From: a cf. Phormidesmis sp. LEGE 11477
Lineage (GTDB): Bacteria > Cyanobacteriota > Cyanobacteriia > Phormidesmidales > Phormidesmidaceae
DNA length: 51,971 bases
Assembly: GCF_015207105.1 (NCBI RefSeq)
Contig: NZ_JADEXO010000033.1
Location: 1 to 51,971, forward strand
Direction: 5' to 3'
The stretch's first letter is position 1. The number at the start of each line of letters is the position of its first letter. Under the pieces are notes generated by a model. It saw only the letters and a program-made list of their open reading frames with translations, was not told the DNA's origin and made no database searches. The translations under genes and the position numbers were made by a program. Below, one piece after another: positions 1 through 9,119 of this stretch.

Positions 1-210
1 CCCCAAACCCCGAAAGCACCCCCACCAATCGGCCTTTAGCTATCGTTCGCCGAATGCATAGCAATGCAATCGGGCCAACCGGAGCCGCGATCGCCAGCCC
101 CATCGCAACTCCTCTTAGCAGTACAAATATCAACACCGATCTACCCTCCAAAAATCCATTACCGCCGCCCATTTCGACTAAACCATCTTGACCAAACCAC
201 CTCTTCGTCA

Positions 211-227
211 GCTGAGCGTAGTCGAAG
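211..227 (-). repeat. REP-like element, single copy
   Basis: Read on the minus strand this is CTTCGACTACGCTCAGC, directly behind the stop codon of the Lrp-family gene. A GTAG tetranucleotide lies just before it, overlapping that gene's TAG stop. Related copies occur at about 7091-7149, 7775-7851 and 29213-29266. The rest of 1-210 shows no supportable gene. Confidence 0.6.
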
Positions 228-229
228 CC

Positions 230-700
230 CTACCCCTCTTCTTCTCCCTCAATCGGCACCACCGCCGTATCTTTGATTGACCGCAGCGAGATCGTTGTCC
301 GCGTCTGCTGAACGCCTGGCAGCGCCTTTAGCTCCTCACTCAAAAGCTGCTCTAGCTCCGAGGTAGAACGACAGCAAACCTTCAGCAGATAGTCACCATC
401 ACCCACAATGTGGTGGCAAGACTGCACCCGACTGTTTGCCTGCACATAGTCCACAAAGCCCTGCCGATATTGGGGATGCTCCAGCGTGATCGTGACAAAA
501 GCTGTCAGCCCAAACCCGAGCACCTCAGGGTTTAGCCTGGCCGCATAGCCGATCAGCACACCCGCTTTTTCCAAGCGGCGAACCCGATCGGCGATCGCTG
601 GTGCCGACACGCCAAACTGTTCAGCTAGCGCCGACCACTTCACTCGCCCTTCAGTCATCAGAACCGTCAGAATGCTGCGGTCTAGCTCATCAATATGCAT
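230..700 (-). CDS. Lrp/AsnC family transcriptional regulator
   Basis: A 156-residue DNA-binding regulator of the leucine-responsive/AsnC type, the usual length for the family. Residues 1-60 form the N-terminal helix-turn-helix, opening with HIDELDRSIL and including the recognition segment SAPAIADRVRRLEKAG. Residues about 65-145 are the ligand-binding RAM-type domain, with the characteristic GDGDYLLKV strand. The C-terminus ends in an acidic run (EGEEEG). It is divergent from the tldD-like gene across an AT-rich 285-base gap that holds an inverted repeat, so autoregulation or control of tldD/tldE is plausible but not shown. The effector amino acid cannot be read from the sequence. Confidence 0.9.
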   Translation of the reverse strand: MHIDELDRSILTVLMTEGRVKWSALAEQFGVSAPAIADRVRRLEKAGVLIGYAARLNPEVLGFGLTAFVTITLEHPQYRQGFVDYVQANSRVQSCHHIVGDGDYLLKVCCRSTSELEQLLSEELKALPGVQQTRTTISLRSIKDTAVVPIEGEEEG

Positions 701-775
701 ATATTAGAAAGTAACTCAAAACTGGATTTATTAATTAATAAATAAACTATAAATCAATTTTTTACTTGTTAAATA

Positions 776-802
776 ATATTTCTAGCCATTTATCAGAAAT
801 AT
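776..802. promoter_or_regulatory. AT-rich inverted repeat, possible operator
   Basis: The arms ATATTTCT (776-783) and AGAAATAT (795-802) are perfect inverted repeats 11 bases apart. They lie in the AT-rich divergent region between the Lrp-type regulator and the tldD-like gene. Lrp-family proteins favour such AT-rich palindromic sites, so an autoregulatory operator is a reasonable guess. Confidence 0.35.
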
Positions 803-985
803 ATAAGACTCATAGTCTGCTAATTGCAGGAACTGGCGAGAGCAGTCAGTAAGAGATCGTCATGGATATGCAGATTCGTTGACTGAGCTGTGATATGAAA
901 GGTCAGCACCTGTAGAATTGACAGGTTATCTCGACCTTAAGAACCCGATGTTTACGGGCATACAAAGACAAGCACACAGGCAAGT

Positions 986-2437
986 TTGAATCTTATGATT
1001 GGGCATCTAACCGCCATACTCGAACAGATTGATATCTCCGCTGACTGGATTGGCATTCGAGCCACGCAGACCACTAGCACCACCCGGTCTATGCGCGACG
1101 GCAATCCACAGCAAAATGGACGCGCCCTCAACCGAGGAGCGATGGTAGAAGTCCTCGCTGACGGTCAGTTTGGCTATAGCGCCACTAATCAAATCACGCC
1201 CGAGGCGCTTCGTATCGCCGCACAGCAGGCTTATGACCAGGCGATCGCAGCTAGCCAGTGGGCCGTTCATCCCTTTACCGCAGCGGTTCGACCTACCGTA
1301 GTCGGCAGCTATACCTCCCCGCTAGACCAGCCATTCGACAGTTTGACAGCCGCCGAAATCAACGATCTTCTCCGTCAGCTCTGTGAGCGGCTAAAGGTAT
1401 CAGCAGACATCGTGCGAACCAGTGCGATCGCCCGCACCCACGACATCGAATCCTGGCTAGTCAGCAGCAACGGCTCGCAGGTTCACCAAAAGCTAAACCT
1501 GATAGAAGGCCATCTGGGTGCGATCGCTCAGGCGGCAGGCGTCACTCAGGCCCGCACCGATAACGGCCATATGGCCCACAGCTATCAAGGCGGCTGGGAA
1601 AGATTCAAAACAGCAGACCTTTGGGAAAGAGCCACCCGCACTGGCGAGCAGGCCGTCGAACTCCTCAGCGCCCCCGACTGTCCGAATGACACCACCACCC
1701 TCGTGCTGGCTCCTGACCAAATGATGCTGCAGCTACACGAAAGCGTCGGCCATCCACTAGAGCTAGATCGCATTCTTGGAGATGAGCGCAACTATGCAGG
1801 CGGCAGCTTTGTTCGACCTCAAGACTTTGGCCAGCTAGCCTACGGTTCACCCCTGATGAACGTCACCTTCGATGCGACCCATCCCGGAGAAATCGCCAGC
1901 TACGACTATGACGATACGGGCACCCCCGCCCAACGCGAATACCTGATTCGCCAGGGCATCCTACAGCGCGGCCTAGGCGGCCTAGAAAGTCAGCGCCGCC
2001 TGAATAGTCCTGGCGTCGCCTGTGCGCGTGCCTGCAATTGGAACCGTCCTGCCATCGATCGCATGGCCAACATCAATCTAGAGTCAGGAGAAACTAGCTT
2101 CGAGAATATGATCAGCAGCATCGAAAACGGCGTGTATATGGAATCCAATCGATCTTGGTCGATCGATGATCAGCGACGAAAATTCCAGTTCGGCTGCGAA
2201 TATGCTCGCAAAATTGAAAATGGCAAACTCACCACACCCCTAAAAAATCCCAACTACCGAGCAACCACGCCTCAGTTTTGGCATAGTCTTTCTCAAGTAG
2301 GAGATGCTAGCACGATGGCAGTCTACGGCACACCCTACTGCGGCAAAGGCGAACCGAACCAGCTAGTCAGGGTAGGTCACGCATCACCCGTCTGCACTTT
2401 TGACAACATCGAAGTATTTGGAGGCGCAGGCGCATGA
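986..2437 (+). CDS. tldD: TldD-like metalloprotease subunit
   Basis: A 483-residue TldD/PmbA (peptidase U62) family protein. TldD and TldE form a heteromer that degrades unfolded peptides and processes some modified peptides; TldD carries the zinc site. The metal-binding motif HESVGH starts at about residue 251, followed by PLELDRILGDERNYAG, which is diagnostic of the TldD rather than the TldE partner. The start used is TTG at 986, 5 bases after AGG; an in-frame ATG at 995 is the alternative. The stop overlaps the start of the next gene as ATGA, so the two subunits are translationally coupled. Peptide clients in this organism are unknown. Confidence 0.9.
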   Translation: MNLMIGHLTAILEQIDISADWIGIRATQTTSTTRSMRDGNPQQNGRALNRGAMVEVLADGQFGYSATNQITPEALRIAAQQAYDQAIAASQWAVHPFTAAVRPTVVGSYTSPLDQPFDSLTAAEINDLLRQLCERLKVSADIVRTSAIARTHDIESWLVSSNGSQVHQKLNLIEGHLGAIAQAAGVTQARTDNGHMAHSYQGGWERFKTADLWERATRTGEQAVELLSAPDCPNDTTTLVLAPDQMMLQLHESVGHPLELDRILGDERNYAGGSFVRPQDFGQLAYGSPLMNVTFDATHPGEIASYDYDDTGTPAQREYLIRQGILQRGLGGLESQRRLNSPGVACARACNWNRPAIDRMANINLESGETSFENMISSIENGVYMESNRSWSIDDQRRKFQFGCEYARKIENGKLTTPLKNPNYRATTPQFWHSLSQVGDASTMAVYGTPYCGKGEPNQLVRVGHASPVCTFDNIEVFGGAGA

Positions 2438-3828
2438 CTGCTCAGATTTTGGACAGAGAGAACCCACAAAATGATTGCGATCGCGCGCCTAGTACCTACG
2501 AACAAACTTTTCAAAAACTAGCGGCAGCGATTCCCTCGCAGCTAAAAGACCATCAGCACTTCACCTTGTCTCTATCGGGAGAAGAAAGCCAGTTCACCCG
2601 GTTCAACCGAGCCAAAGTCCGACAGACTGGTCAGGTACGTGATGGGCAGATGTCTCTTCATGTGATGACAGGCGATCGCACAGCCTCGATCACTCTACCC
2701 TTTACCGGAAACTTTGAGACTGACTGGCCGCTGACGCAAAGTGCCCTATCAGAACTTCAACCAGATTTTCCTCACCTGCCGATTGACCCCTACGTGGTGC
2801 TGCCAACCACAACAGCCCAAAACACCAGCCGAGAAGTTCGTAGCGGCCATCTACTAGAAGCAACAGAAGTGGCCGAACAGTTGCTTAGTCCGGTCAAATC
2901 ACTTGACTTTTCTGGCCTCTATGCAGGCGGACTCTCTTACCGGGCCTATGCAGACTCAGCCGGCAAGCGGCACTGGTTCGAGACACCGTCTTTTACCTTA
3001 GACTATTCCTTGTTTGGCAACAGGCTAGATCAGGCAGCCAAAGGAACAGTTGCAGGCGATTGCTGGGACACCGAAACCTATCGGGCAAACGTCGCCGTCA
3101 CTCAAAGACAGTTAGAATTGCTCTCTCGCCCCGTCAAGACCGTACCTAGAGGCAGCTATCGAACTTACTTGGCCCCAGATGCTGTTGCTGGCATCATCGA
3201 CACAATGGCCTGGGGCGGACTAGGAGAAGCGGCCCTGCGACAGGGAAATAGCGCTTTCAATCAGCTAGAGAATGGTGAGTTGACTCTCTCCAAAAAATTC
3301 TCCTTAAGAGAAGACTTCAACAAAATTGGCATACCCAGGTTCAACAACAGTGGAGAAGTTTCATCCACTCAGCTACCCATCATCGAACAAGGAGAATGGG
3401 CAAACTCGCTAGTCAGCCGCCGCAGCGCCAAAGAATACGGCAAGTCTAGCAACGCTGCGAACACTAGCGAATCGATGCGCGCCCCGGCGATCGCACCTGG
3501 CACCCTATCCGAAGCGCAAATTCTCTCCCAGCTAGATACTGGGCTGTATCTTTCCAACCTGCACTACCTCAACTGGAGTGATCTAGTAGCAGGCAGTATC
3601 ACTGGCATGACCCGTTACGCCTGCTTTTGGGTAGAAAATGGAGAAATTGTTGCACCGATTGAGAATTTGCGATTTGACGACAATCTCTACCGATTTCTAG
3701 GACAAGGGCTAATAGATCTCACGACAGAACAGAGGTTTATTCCCGCTGTCGACACCTATAACCGGCGATCGCTGGGCGGGATGTGGACACCAGGTATGTT
3801 GATAGAGCAGTTTCGATATACCCTTTAG
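2434..3828 (+). CDS. tldE: TldE/PmbA-like metalloprotease subunit
   Basis: A 464-residue TldD/PmbA family protein lacking the HExxxH zinc site of its neighbour, as expected for the TldE/PmbA partner. The C-terminal part has the family signature TGLYLSNLHYLNWSD followed by GSITGMTRYACFWVENGEI. Start and stop of the pair overlap by 4 bases (ATGA at 2434-2437), which fits stoichiometric synthesis of a heteromeric protease. The N-terminal half is more divergent, as is usual. Its role is most likely structural and substrate recognition in a cytoplasmic TldD/E complex. Confidence 0.88.
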   Translation: MTAQILDRENPQNDCDRAPSTYEQTFQKLAAAIPSQLKDHQHFTLSLSGEESQFTRFNRAKVRQTGQVRDGQMSLHVMTGDRTASITLPFTGNFETDWPLTQSALSELQPDFPHLPIDPYVVLPTTTAQNTSREVRSGHLLEATEVAEQLLSPVKSLDFSGLYAGGLSYRAYADSAGKRHWFETPSFTLDYSLFGNRLDQAAKGTVAGDCWDTETYRANVAVTQRQLELLSRPVKTVPRGSYRTYLAPDAVAGIIDTMAWGGLGEAALRQGNSAFNQLENGELTLSKKFSLREDFNKIGIPRFNNSGEVSSTQLPIIEQGEWANSLVSRRSAKEYGKSSNAANTSESMRAPAIAPGTLSEAQILSQLDTGLYLSNLHYLNWSDLVAGSITGMTRYACFWVENGEIVAPIENLRFDDNLYRFLGQGLIDLTTEQRFIPAVDTYNRRSLGGMWTPGMLIEQFRYTL

Positions 3829-3902
3829 CTTGGAACAATTATCGAAAATCCAATTGTCTGTCAGTAGATATCTTCGATCGGCTAAAAACCTGGCACTCAT
3901 TC

Positions 3903-4970
3903 ATGGCTTCTGAACAGAGACTGTCTATTTCATTGAGCGGTGTTCTGATCGTTTTTGCTGCGATCACATCCGCCATTATCGGCTGGCAGCTACGGGGATT
4001 ATTGCTACTAGTGATGATTTCTGTCGTCCTGGCCTGCTCAATTGCCCCAATCGTGGCCTGGGCAGAACAGTTCAAAGTACCGCGCTGGCTAGGGGCACTA
4101 CTCACCTATCTAGCCATCATCGGTACGCTAGTCGGCGTCATTCTACTAATTGGGCCAACAGTCCTCGACCAAATTCAGCTCTTGGTTCGCCAGCTACCGC
4201 TGCTGCTGCGAAAAGCCGTCACCCAAACCGAAGCCTGGGCGCTATCTTTCAACGACAACAGGCCAGACTTCACCGCTCAAGTCTTTGACCAGCTAGACGT
4301 GCAGGCGATCGCGGCCTGGGCAGTTCGCTCTACCCGCCAGGTCGCCCTGCGTTCTGTCACCGTTACCACCGATATTCTTGGCACCCTGCTCAGTCTAGTA
4401 CTCGCCATCTTCATCTCTGGCTATATGCTGGCCGACAGCAGCACCCTCACCACCAGCTTCGTTCGACTATTTCCCCATCCCTGGGATCAAAAAGTGGGTC
4501 AGCAGCTACCCGAAATCGGCAGTCGCATCGGCGGCTATATTCGCGGTCGGCTAATCGTCTCTCTCACGTTGGCTCTAGTCACAGGCATCGGACTCAGCTT
4601 TCTAGGGCTCCAAGATTTCGCCGTGGGTTTAGGCGCGATCGCAGGCGTCACCAACCTGATCCCCTTCCTAGGTCCAATCCTGGGCGCGATTCCAGCCCTG
4701 ATCGTCGCCATTCCCTTAGGCGGATGGATGGTCCTTTGGGTGATCCTCTTCTACGCCATCATTCAAAATATCGAAACCTACATTCTCGATCCGTTGCTGG
4801 TTGGCAGCTCTGTCGGCGTGCATCCGCTCTACCAGCTCCTCGCTGTCCTGGGTGGCACCCAAGTTCTAGGCATTATCGGCGCGCTGATCGTTCCGCCTTG
4901 GGTCGCAGGCGGTGCTGTCCTGCTAGAGAATCTCTACCTCAAACCCAAGCTAAACAGGGAAAAACATTAG
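3903..4970 (+). CDS. AI-2E family (PerM/YdiK-like) membrane transporter
   Basis: A 355-residue polytopic inner-membrane protein of the AI-2E transporter family (PF01594). Hydrophobic segments are visible at the N-terminus (SGVLIVFAAITSAIIGWQL, then a second helix pair) and in the C-terminal half. The family-typical stretch includes FLGPILGAIPALIVAIPLGG and YILDPLLVGSSVGVHPL. I start it at ATG 3903; the open frame extends upstream to 3783 inside the tldE-like gene, but that part is not family-like. Members export autoinducer-2, ions or other small molecules and the substrate cannot be predicted. It follows tldE by 74 bases on the same strand. Confidence 0.85.
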   Translation: MASEQRLSISLSGVLIVFAAITSAIIGWQLRGLLLLVMISVVLACSIAPIVAWAEQFKVPRWLGALLTYLAIIGTLVGVILLIGPTVLDQIQLLVRQLPLLLRKAVTQTEAWALSFNDNRPDFTAQVFDQLDVQAIAAWAVRSTRQVALRSVTVTTDILGTLLSLVLAIFISGYMLADSSTLTTSFVRLFPHPWDQKVGQQLPEIGSRIGGYIRGRLIVSLTLALVTGIGLSFLGLQDFAVGLGAIAGVTNLIPFLGPILGAIPALIVAIPLGGWMVLWVILFYAIIQNIETYILDPLLVGSSVGVHPLYQLLAVLGGTQVLGIIGALIVPPWVAGGAVLLENLYLKPKLNREKH

Positions 4971-5030
4971 CAAAAGTAACTGCTACAGAGCTTTTCTCAT
5001 TAGATGACTTGGCAGCGACGAGGCAGCGAT

Positions 5031-5046
5031 CCGAAGCGTGCTTCGG
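5031..5046 (+). terminator. Hairpin, possible weak terminator
   Basis: CCGAAGC and GCTTCGG pair tightly here, with one more pair on each side, followed by a short TTTT about 8 bases later. It sits 60 bases after the AI-2E-type gene stop. The T-run is short and displaced, so termination is only possible. Confidence 0.35.
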
Positions 5047-5091
5047 ACGAGATTTTCTAGGCCCAAACGCTACATCAGAAACATTTAGTAT

Positions 5092-5121
5092 GCAGCTAGA
5101 AAACATTTAGCTTTCATTTAG
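5092..5121 (+). promoter_or_regulatory. Three CATTTAG direct repeats, helical spacing
   Basis: CATTTAG occurs at 5092, 5104 and 5115, that is at 12- and 11-base intervals, one DNA turn each. Such phased direct repeats are typical of OmpR/PhoB-class response regulator sites. They lie about 175 bases upstream of the SLC13-type permease. The remainder of the 4971-5293 gap shows no gene. Confidence 0.35.
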
Positions 5122-5293
5122 CATGTGTATATTTACTGACAAGCCACTGTGATCTCTGTTGACTCCAAGATCTAGCGGCCTATAATCGGCTAGGCTGTGG
5201 CGGCTATTTGGCATCGGCTATTTGGTCCGGTTCCACTTGCTATTCCTCCCACCTGCTATTCTTTCCACCTGCTGTTTACGAACGCCCAATCTT

Positions 5294-7078
5294 ATGAGCA
5301 TAGCCGTAACCTTAAGCATCGTGGTCCTCGCCTTAGTACTCTTTATCATAGAAAAGTGTCCGGCTGATATCACTGCTTTAGGCGTCATGGTGGCGCTGAT
5401 CTTATCTAAGCAAGTGACCCCAGAGGAGGGAATCGCTGGATTTAGTAATCCAGCCACCATCACAGTGATGGCCATGTTCATCCTCAGCGCTGGTGTCGCT
5501 CGTACAGGAGTTTTACAGCAGGCTAGCAGCTGGCTCTTGCAGTGGGGCGGCAAGCAGCTCACCCGGCAGATCATTGCGCTGGGCATTATCGTTGGCCCTA
5601 TATCTGGACTGATCAACAACACCGCTGTCGTCTCCGTTTTTCTGCCTGTCGTCGAAGACTTCTGTCAGCAGCACCGCATCTCGCCTTCAAAGCTAATGAT
5701 GCCGCTCTCTTTTGCCACCATCTTGGGCGGCATGATCACCGTAGTAGGAACCTCTACTAGCGTACTGGCCAGCGGCCTGTCAGCGGAACTTGGCTTCGGC
5801 GAATTCTCACTCTTTCAATTCACCGGACTAGGCATCATTACCTTTGCAGTTGGGTTGCTGTATATGGCGATCGCAACACCGCTGATGATGCCCGATCGCC
5901 GAGTGGACCATCGCGGACTCACCCAAAAGTACGGCATGAAGGACTACGTTAGCGAAGTGGTGATCACCCCGCGCTCTAGTCTAGTAGGCAAGACGCTAAA
6001 AGGCAGCCAGCTACAGCGGCGATTCGACGTAGACGTGCTTGAAATTATTCGGAACAATACTCATTTCCCCCAGCCGCTAGCCGATAAAAAAATGGCCGTT
6101 GGCGATATCTTACTAGCCAGAGGCGGCAAGCAAGATCTGCTAAAAATCCGAGAAAGTGAAGGGCTAGAAATTCTTCCAGACGTGCAGTTTGGCCACAAAT
6201 CTTGGCAGGGAGATCTTAGCGAAGAAGAAGGAATTGCCGAGGCGCTAGTGATTGCCAACTCTAACCTAGTCGGCTCCACCCTCAAAGACTTACGCTTTCG
6301 GCAAAAGTACAACGTTACGGTACTTGCCATTCGTAGAGGACAAGAGTTGGTACGCGATCGCATGGGAAAAGTGCCCCTACGCTTTGGCGATTTGCTACTA
6401 GTTCAAGGGCCAAAGCAGAGCTTAGCCGGTATACAAACTAGCCGAGATCTGCTGCTGCTAGAACAAAGAGACGTTGAAACCCTACGCACTAGCAAGACCT
6501 ACATCGCCCTTAGCATCGGTCTAGCCGTCGTCGCGATCGCTGCGGTGACCGACTATCCTATTCTGGTCTCTGCGCTCGCGGGCGTCGTCGCTATGCTAGT
6601 CACCGGCTGTCTCAAACCAGGTGAGCTATATCAAGCTGTTCGCTGGGACGTTATTTTTCTATTAGCCTGTCTGATTCCAATGGGAACAGCCATGCAAAAC
6701 TCAGGCGCAACCGAGTGGATTGCCAGTCAGCTAGTCGCCGCTAGCGGCAGTCTATCAAGCTACTGGATGCTGACGCTGATCTACGTGCTCACCGTGCTAT
6801 TGACCGCCGTCCTCTCAAACAACGCATCGGTCATATTGCTCTTGCCGATCGGTGTGCAAGTAGCCACCGCCGTCGGACTCAGCCCACTGACCGTCATCTT
6901 TGTCATCACCTTTGCTGCTTCCAACAGCTTTATGACCCCGATTGGCTATCAAACCAACACGATGGTCTACGGTGCAGGCGGCTACCGCTTTCTAGATTTT
7001 CTCAAGGTAGGTGGCCCCTTGAGTCTAATCATGACGATCATCACGCCTCCCTTAGCCCTTTGGCTGTATGGCGCATGA
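5294..7078 (+). CDS. SLC13/DASS family permease with TrkA-C domains
   Basis: A 594-residue divalent anion:Na+ symporter-type permease. The N-terminal transmembrane half (residues about 1-200) includes FSNPATITVMAMFILSAGV and GPISGLINNTAVVSVFLPV. Two TrkA-C (RCK-C) cytosolic domains follow at about 215-290 and 305-380 (both with the VGxTLKxxxxxxxxxVxVLxIxR pattern). A second transmembrane half contains AVLSNNASVILLLPIG and a TPIGYQTNTMVYG motif. In cyanobacteria this architecture includes sulfate and other anion transporters; the next gene is cysC, so sulfate is the attractive substrate but remains an inference. I use ATG 5294; an upstream in-frame TTG at 5222 adds a segment that is not family-like. 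Confidence 0.85.
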   Translation: MSIAVTLSIVVLALVLFIIEKCPADITALGVMVALILSKQVTPEEGIAGFSNPATITVMAMFILSAGVARTGVLQQASSWLLQWGGKQLTRQIIALGIIVGPISGLINNTAVVSVFLPVVEDFCQQHRISPSKLMMPLSFATILGGMITVVGTSTSVLASGLSAELGFGEFSLFQFTGLGIITFAVGLLYMAIATPLMMPDRRVDHRGLTQKYGMKDYVSEVVITPRSSLVGKTLKGSQLQRRFDVDVLEIIRNNTHFPQPLADKKMAVGDILLARGGKQDLLKIRESEGLEILPDVQFGHKSWQGDLSEEEGIAEALVIANSNLVGSTLKDLRFRQKYNVTVLAIRRGQELVRDRMGKVPLRFGDLLLVQGPKQSLAGIQTSRDLLLLEQRDVETLRTSKTYIALSIGLAVVAIAAVTDYPILVSALAGVVAMLVTGCLKPGELYQAVRWDVIFLLACLIPMGTAMQNSGATEWIASQLVAASGSLSSYWMLTLIYVLTVLLTAVLSNNASVILLLPIGVQVATAVGLSPLTVIFVITFAASNSFMTPIGYQTNTMVYGAGGYRFLDFLKVGGPLSLIMTIITPPLALWLYGA

Positions 7079-7090
7079 ACACATCTTTGT

Positions 7091-7149
7091 TTCGCTCAGT
7101 CCTCAGTCTATATTGAAGAACTGTACGCAGGCTGAGCGAAGCCGAAACC
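7091..7149. repeat. REP-like doublet (inverted)
   Basis: TTCGCTCAG at 7091-7099 faces CTGAGCGAA at 7132-7140, the latter continuing GCCGAAAC. These are the cores of the same repeat as at 211, 7775 and 29213, here arranged head to head with about 32 bases between. The doublet sits between the permease stop and the cysC ribosome binding site. Confidence 0.5.
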
Positions 7150-7216
7150 GGGCCCGCCAGTGCCCTCCATCCGGTAAAACTTGCAATTCCATCAGATTTG
7201 TTAGGAGAATAAACAA

Positions 7217-7765
7217 ATGTCAGAACAAAAAGGCGTTACCGTATGGTTCACTGGACTGAGCGGCGCTGGCAAAACCACAATCAACGATGCGCTCAAGCTC
7301 AAACTCGAAGAGCGTGGCGTTAAGTTCGAAGTCCTAGACGGCGATATTGTCCGCACCAACTTGACCAAAGGCTTGACCTTCAGCAAAGAAGATCGAGATA
7401 CCAACGTCCGGCGGATTGGCTTTGTATGTGATTTACTCACTCGTAACGGTGTCATTGTTCTAGTTGCCGCAATCTCCCCATACAAAGCGATTCGAGAAGA
7501 AGTCCGTGAAAAGATCGGTGACTTTGTAGAAGTTTATGTCAGTGCGCCCGTTGAAGTGTGCGAAGAGCGCGATGTCAAAGGACTATATGCCAAGGCCCGC
7601 ACTGGCGAAATTAAACAGTTCACTGGCATCAGCGATCCTTACGAGCCGCCGACAAACCCTGAAGTCAACTGTGAAACTCACAAAGAGACTTTAGAAGAGA
7701 GCGTCAACAAAGTCATCGCTAAGATGGAAGAAATGGGCTATCTGCCTGCTGCTGTAGCGGCTTAG
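7217..7765 (+). CDS. cysC: Adenylylsulfate (APS) kinase CysC
   Basis: A 182-residue APS kinase. It phosphorylates adenosine 5'-phosphosulfate with ATP to give PAPS, the activated sulfate used for assimilation and sulfotransfer. The Walker A loop GLSGAGKTT is at residues 13-21. The APS-binding segment [14 protein letters not shown] and [16 protein letters not shown] follow, then [22 protein letters not shown], all strongly conserved in the family. Length matches stand-alone CysC. A good ribosome binding site (AGGAG at 7203-7207) precedes ATG 7217. It is followed by a REP doublet. The sulfite reductase gene sir is in the same window but 14 kb away. Confidence 0.95.
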   Translation: MSEQKGVTVWFTGLSGAGKTTINDALKLKLEERGVKFEVLDGDIVRTNLTKGLTFSKEDRDTNVRRIGFVCDLLTRNGVIVLVAAISPYKAIREEVREKIGDFVEVYVSAPVEVCEERDVKGLYAKARTGEIKQFTGISDPYEPPTNPEVNCETHKETLEESVNKVIAKMEEMGYLPAAVAA

Positions 7766-7774
7766 TGTAGCGGG

Positions 7775-7851
7775 ACTTCGACTCCGCTCAGTACAGCCCT
7801 CCGGGCCTAATAGCAGTACAGCCAGCAACCTACGCAGGCCGAGCGGAGTTG
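7775..7851. repeat. REP doublet (REPIN-like)
   Basis: ACTTCGACTCCGCTCAG (7775-7791) is preceded by GTAG at 7768-7771 and faces an inverted, diverged copy GGCCGAGCGGAGTTG (7837-7851). The pair starts right after the cysC stop. The remaining sequence to 8087 is AT-richer and shows no gene, so the 322-base gap holds only this doublet and presumably the promoter of the next gene. Confidence 0.6.
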
Positions 7852-8087
7852 TAAATGCTCAGCTTTCTCACAGAGCAGCCACAATCTCAACAATTCAAAA
7901 TTCAAAGTTGTACAAACTGATACAGCGCAAAAGTCAGTATGCTAGATCATACCAACGTAAGTACATACTCCAGTTATTGTCTCTACCCTAAGTCTCTCAG
8001 TTTTGATAATCTGTCAGGAACACTAGGGGAAGCTAATAACGAGCTTGCAGCTCCGCCCAAACCCGGTAATGCGAACCGCTGTAGCCT

Positions 8088-9008
8088 ATGAGGAGCCAAA
8101 AAACCTTTGAACTAGAACCTATAACTGATTTCAGAAAAGATTGGGCTGAGATCTTGTGCGAACAACTGAAGAGGAAGGGCCACTTCATAAATCCTGAGAT
8201 AGAAGACTTAGACAAACTATGTCTCAAATACTTTAATTTACTCAAAAGGAGTATAGTCTCGAAACCGAGAGTACTTGTAACTTCCAAAGAATTTCGGTTT
8301 TCTAAGCACAGCTCAGGGACAAAAAACATATTTAAGAAAGCAAAAAGCGGCGGAGACTTAAATCCATACCTAAGCAAACAGATTAAAAACCTCGACTATA
8401 ACGATTCTCTACTGAATGACTGGGGAATTCATCACTTTCATCTCGGCAAGCTGAAAAGAGGATTTGGCTTTGCTGACCGAACAGGCTCACTCCTTTTTGC
8501 AAGGGTAACTCAAGACTATTTTTATGTGCTCAACGTCTTCGACCATGGCAGTTGGACAAAAATAAAGCTTATTGAAATCATTCACAAAAATTGGCCAGAG
8601 TCGATAGACGACTTCAAATTGCAAGGTTTAAGAGCCACTCAACTGAGCTCTAGTGAAGAGCAAATTTCTTCCTTTCGGAAAAATGGAATAGGCTATTTTA
8701 CACAGCTATCTGACGGAACAATTTATGCTCCTATTGGAGGCGGTTACTCTCTACCACCTGCAACGATTTCCTCTGATGTTCGTGTAACATGTAATGTCTA
8801 TGAACAAAGTGTTAGAGATTTAGAGAGATATGTCCAAGACAACATTAAAATCTTTAAGGATTACACTCTACAGAGAAAGGTAGAGTTTCCTCCACAACCA
8901 CACTTTCAACTGAAGTTGATGGAGGGAAAGGCGTATGCCTTTGAAGTAAACACTAAAATTTATCATTTTTTACGCGATATGCCTTTACAGCTTTTAGGCC
9001 AGTCATAA
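8088..9008 (+). CDS. Hypothetical protein, AT-rich orphan
   Basis: A 306-residue protein I do not recognise. The coding sequence is visibly AT-richer than its neighbours and contains no GCGATCGC octamer, which suggests transfer from elsewhere. It is rich in Lys and Phe. The middle (about residues 105-165) reads LLNDWGIHHFHLGKL, then LLFARVTQDYFYVLNVFDHG and SWTKIKLIEIIHKNWPES. This HHxHLG / LLFA / HGxW pattern resembles compact globular domains of uncharacterised accessory proteins, possibly nuclease or toxin-like, but I cannot assign a family. No signal peptide or membrane segment is apparent. There is no obvious antitoxin partner; flanking genes face independently. Confidence 0.7.
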   Translation: MRSQKTFELEPITDFRKDWAEILCEQLKRKGHFINPEIEDLDKLCLKYFNLLKRSIVSKPRVLVTSKEFRFSKHSSGTKNIFKKAKSGGDLNPYLSKQIKNLDYNDSLLNDWGIHHFHLGKLKRGFGFADRTGSLLFARVTQDYFYVLNVFDHGSWTKIKLIEIIHKNWPESIDDFKLQGLRATQLSSSEEQISSFRKNGIGYFTQLSDGTIYAPIGGGYSLPPATISSDVRVTCNVYEQSVRDLERYVQDNIKIFKDYTLQRKVEFPPQPHFQLKLMEGKAYAFEVNTKIYHFLRDMPLQLLGQS

Positions 9009-9119
9009 CACAAGAGTTGTGAGCTGCTTTTCTAGGCCCAATTGTTTTTGGAATTAATGCCTGAACGTCTCGAAGTGATTTCGATTATTGGCTATTAGTT
9101 AAAGTTTAGATTTACTGCT

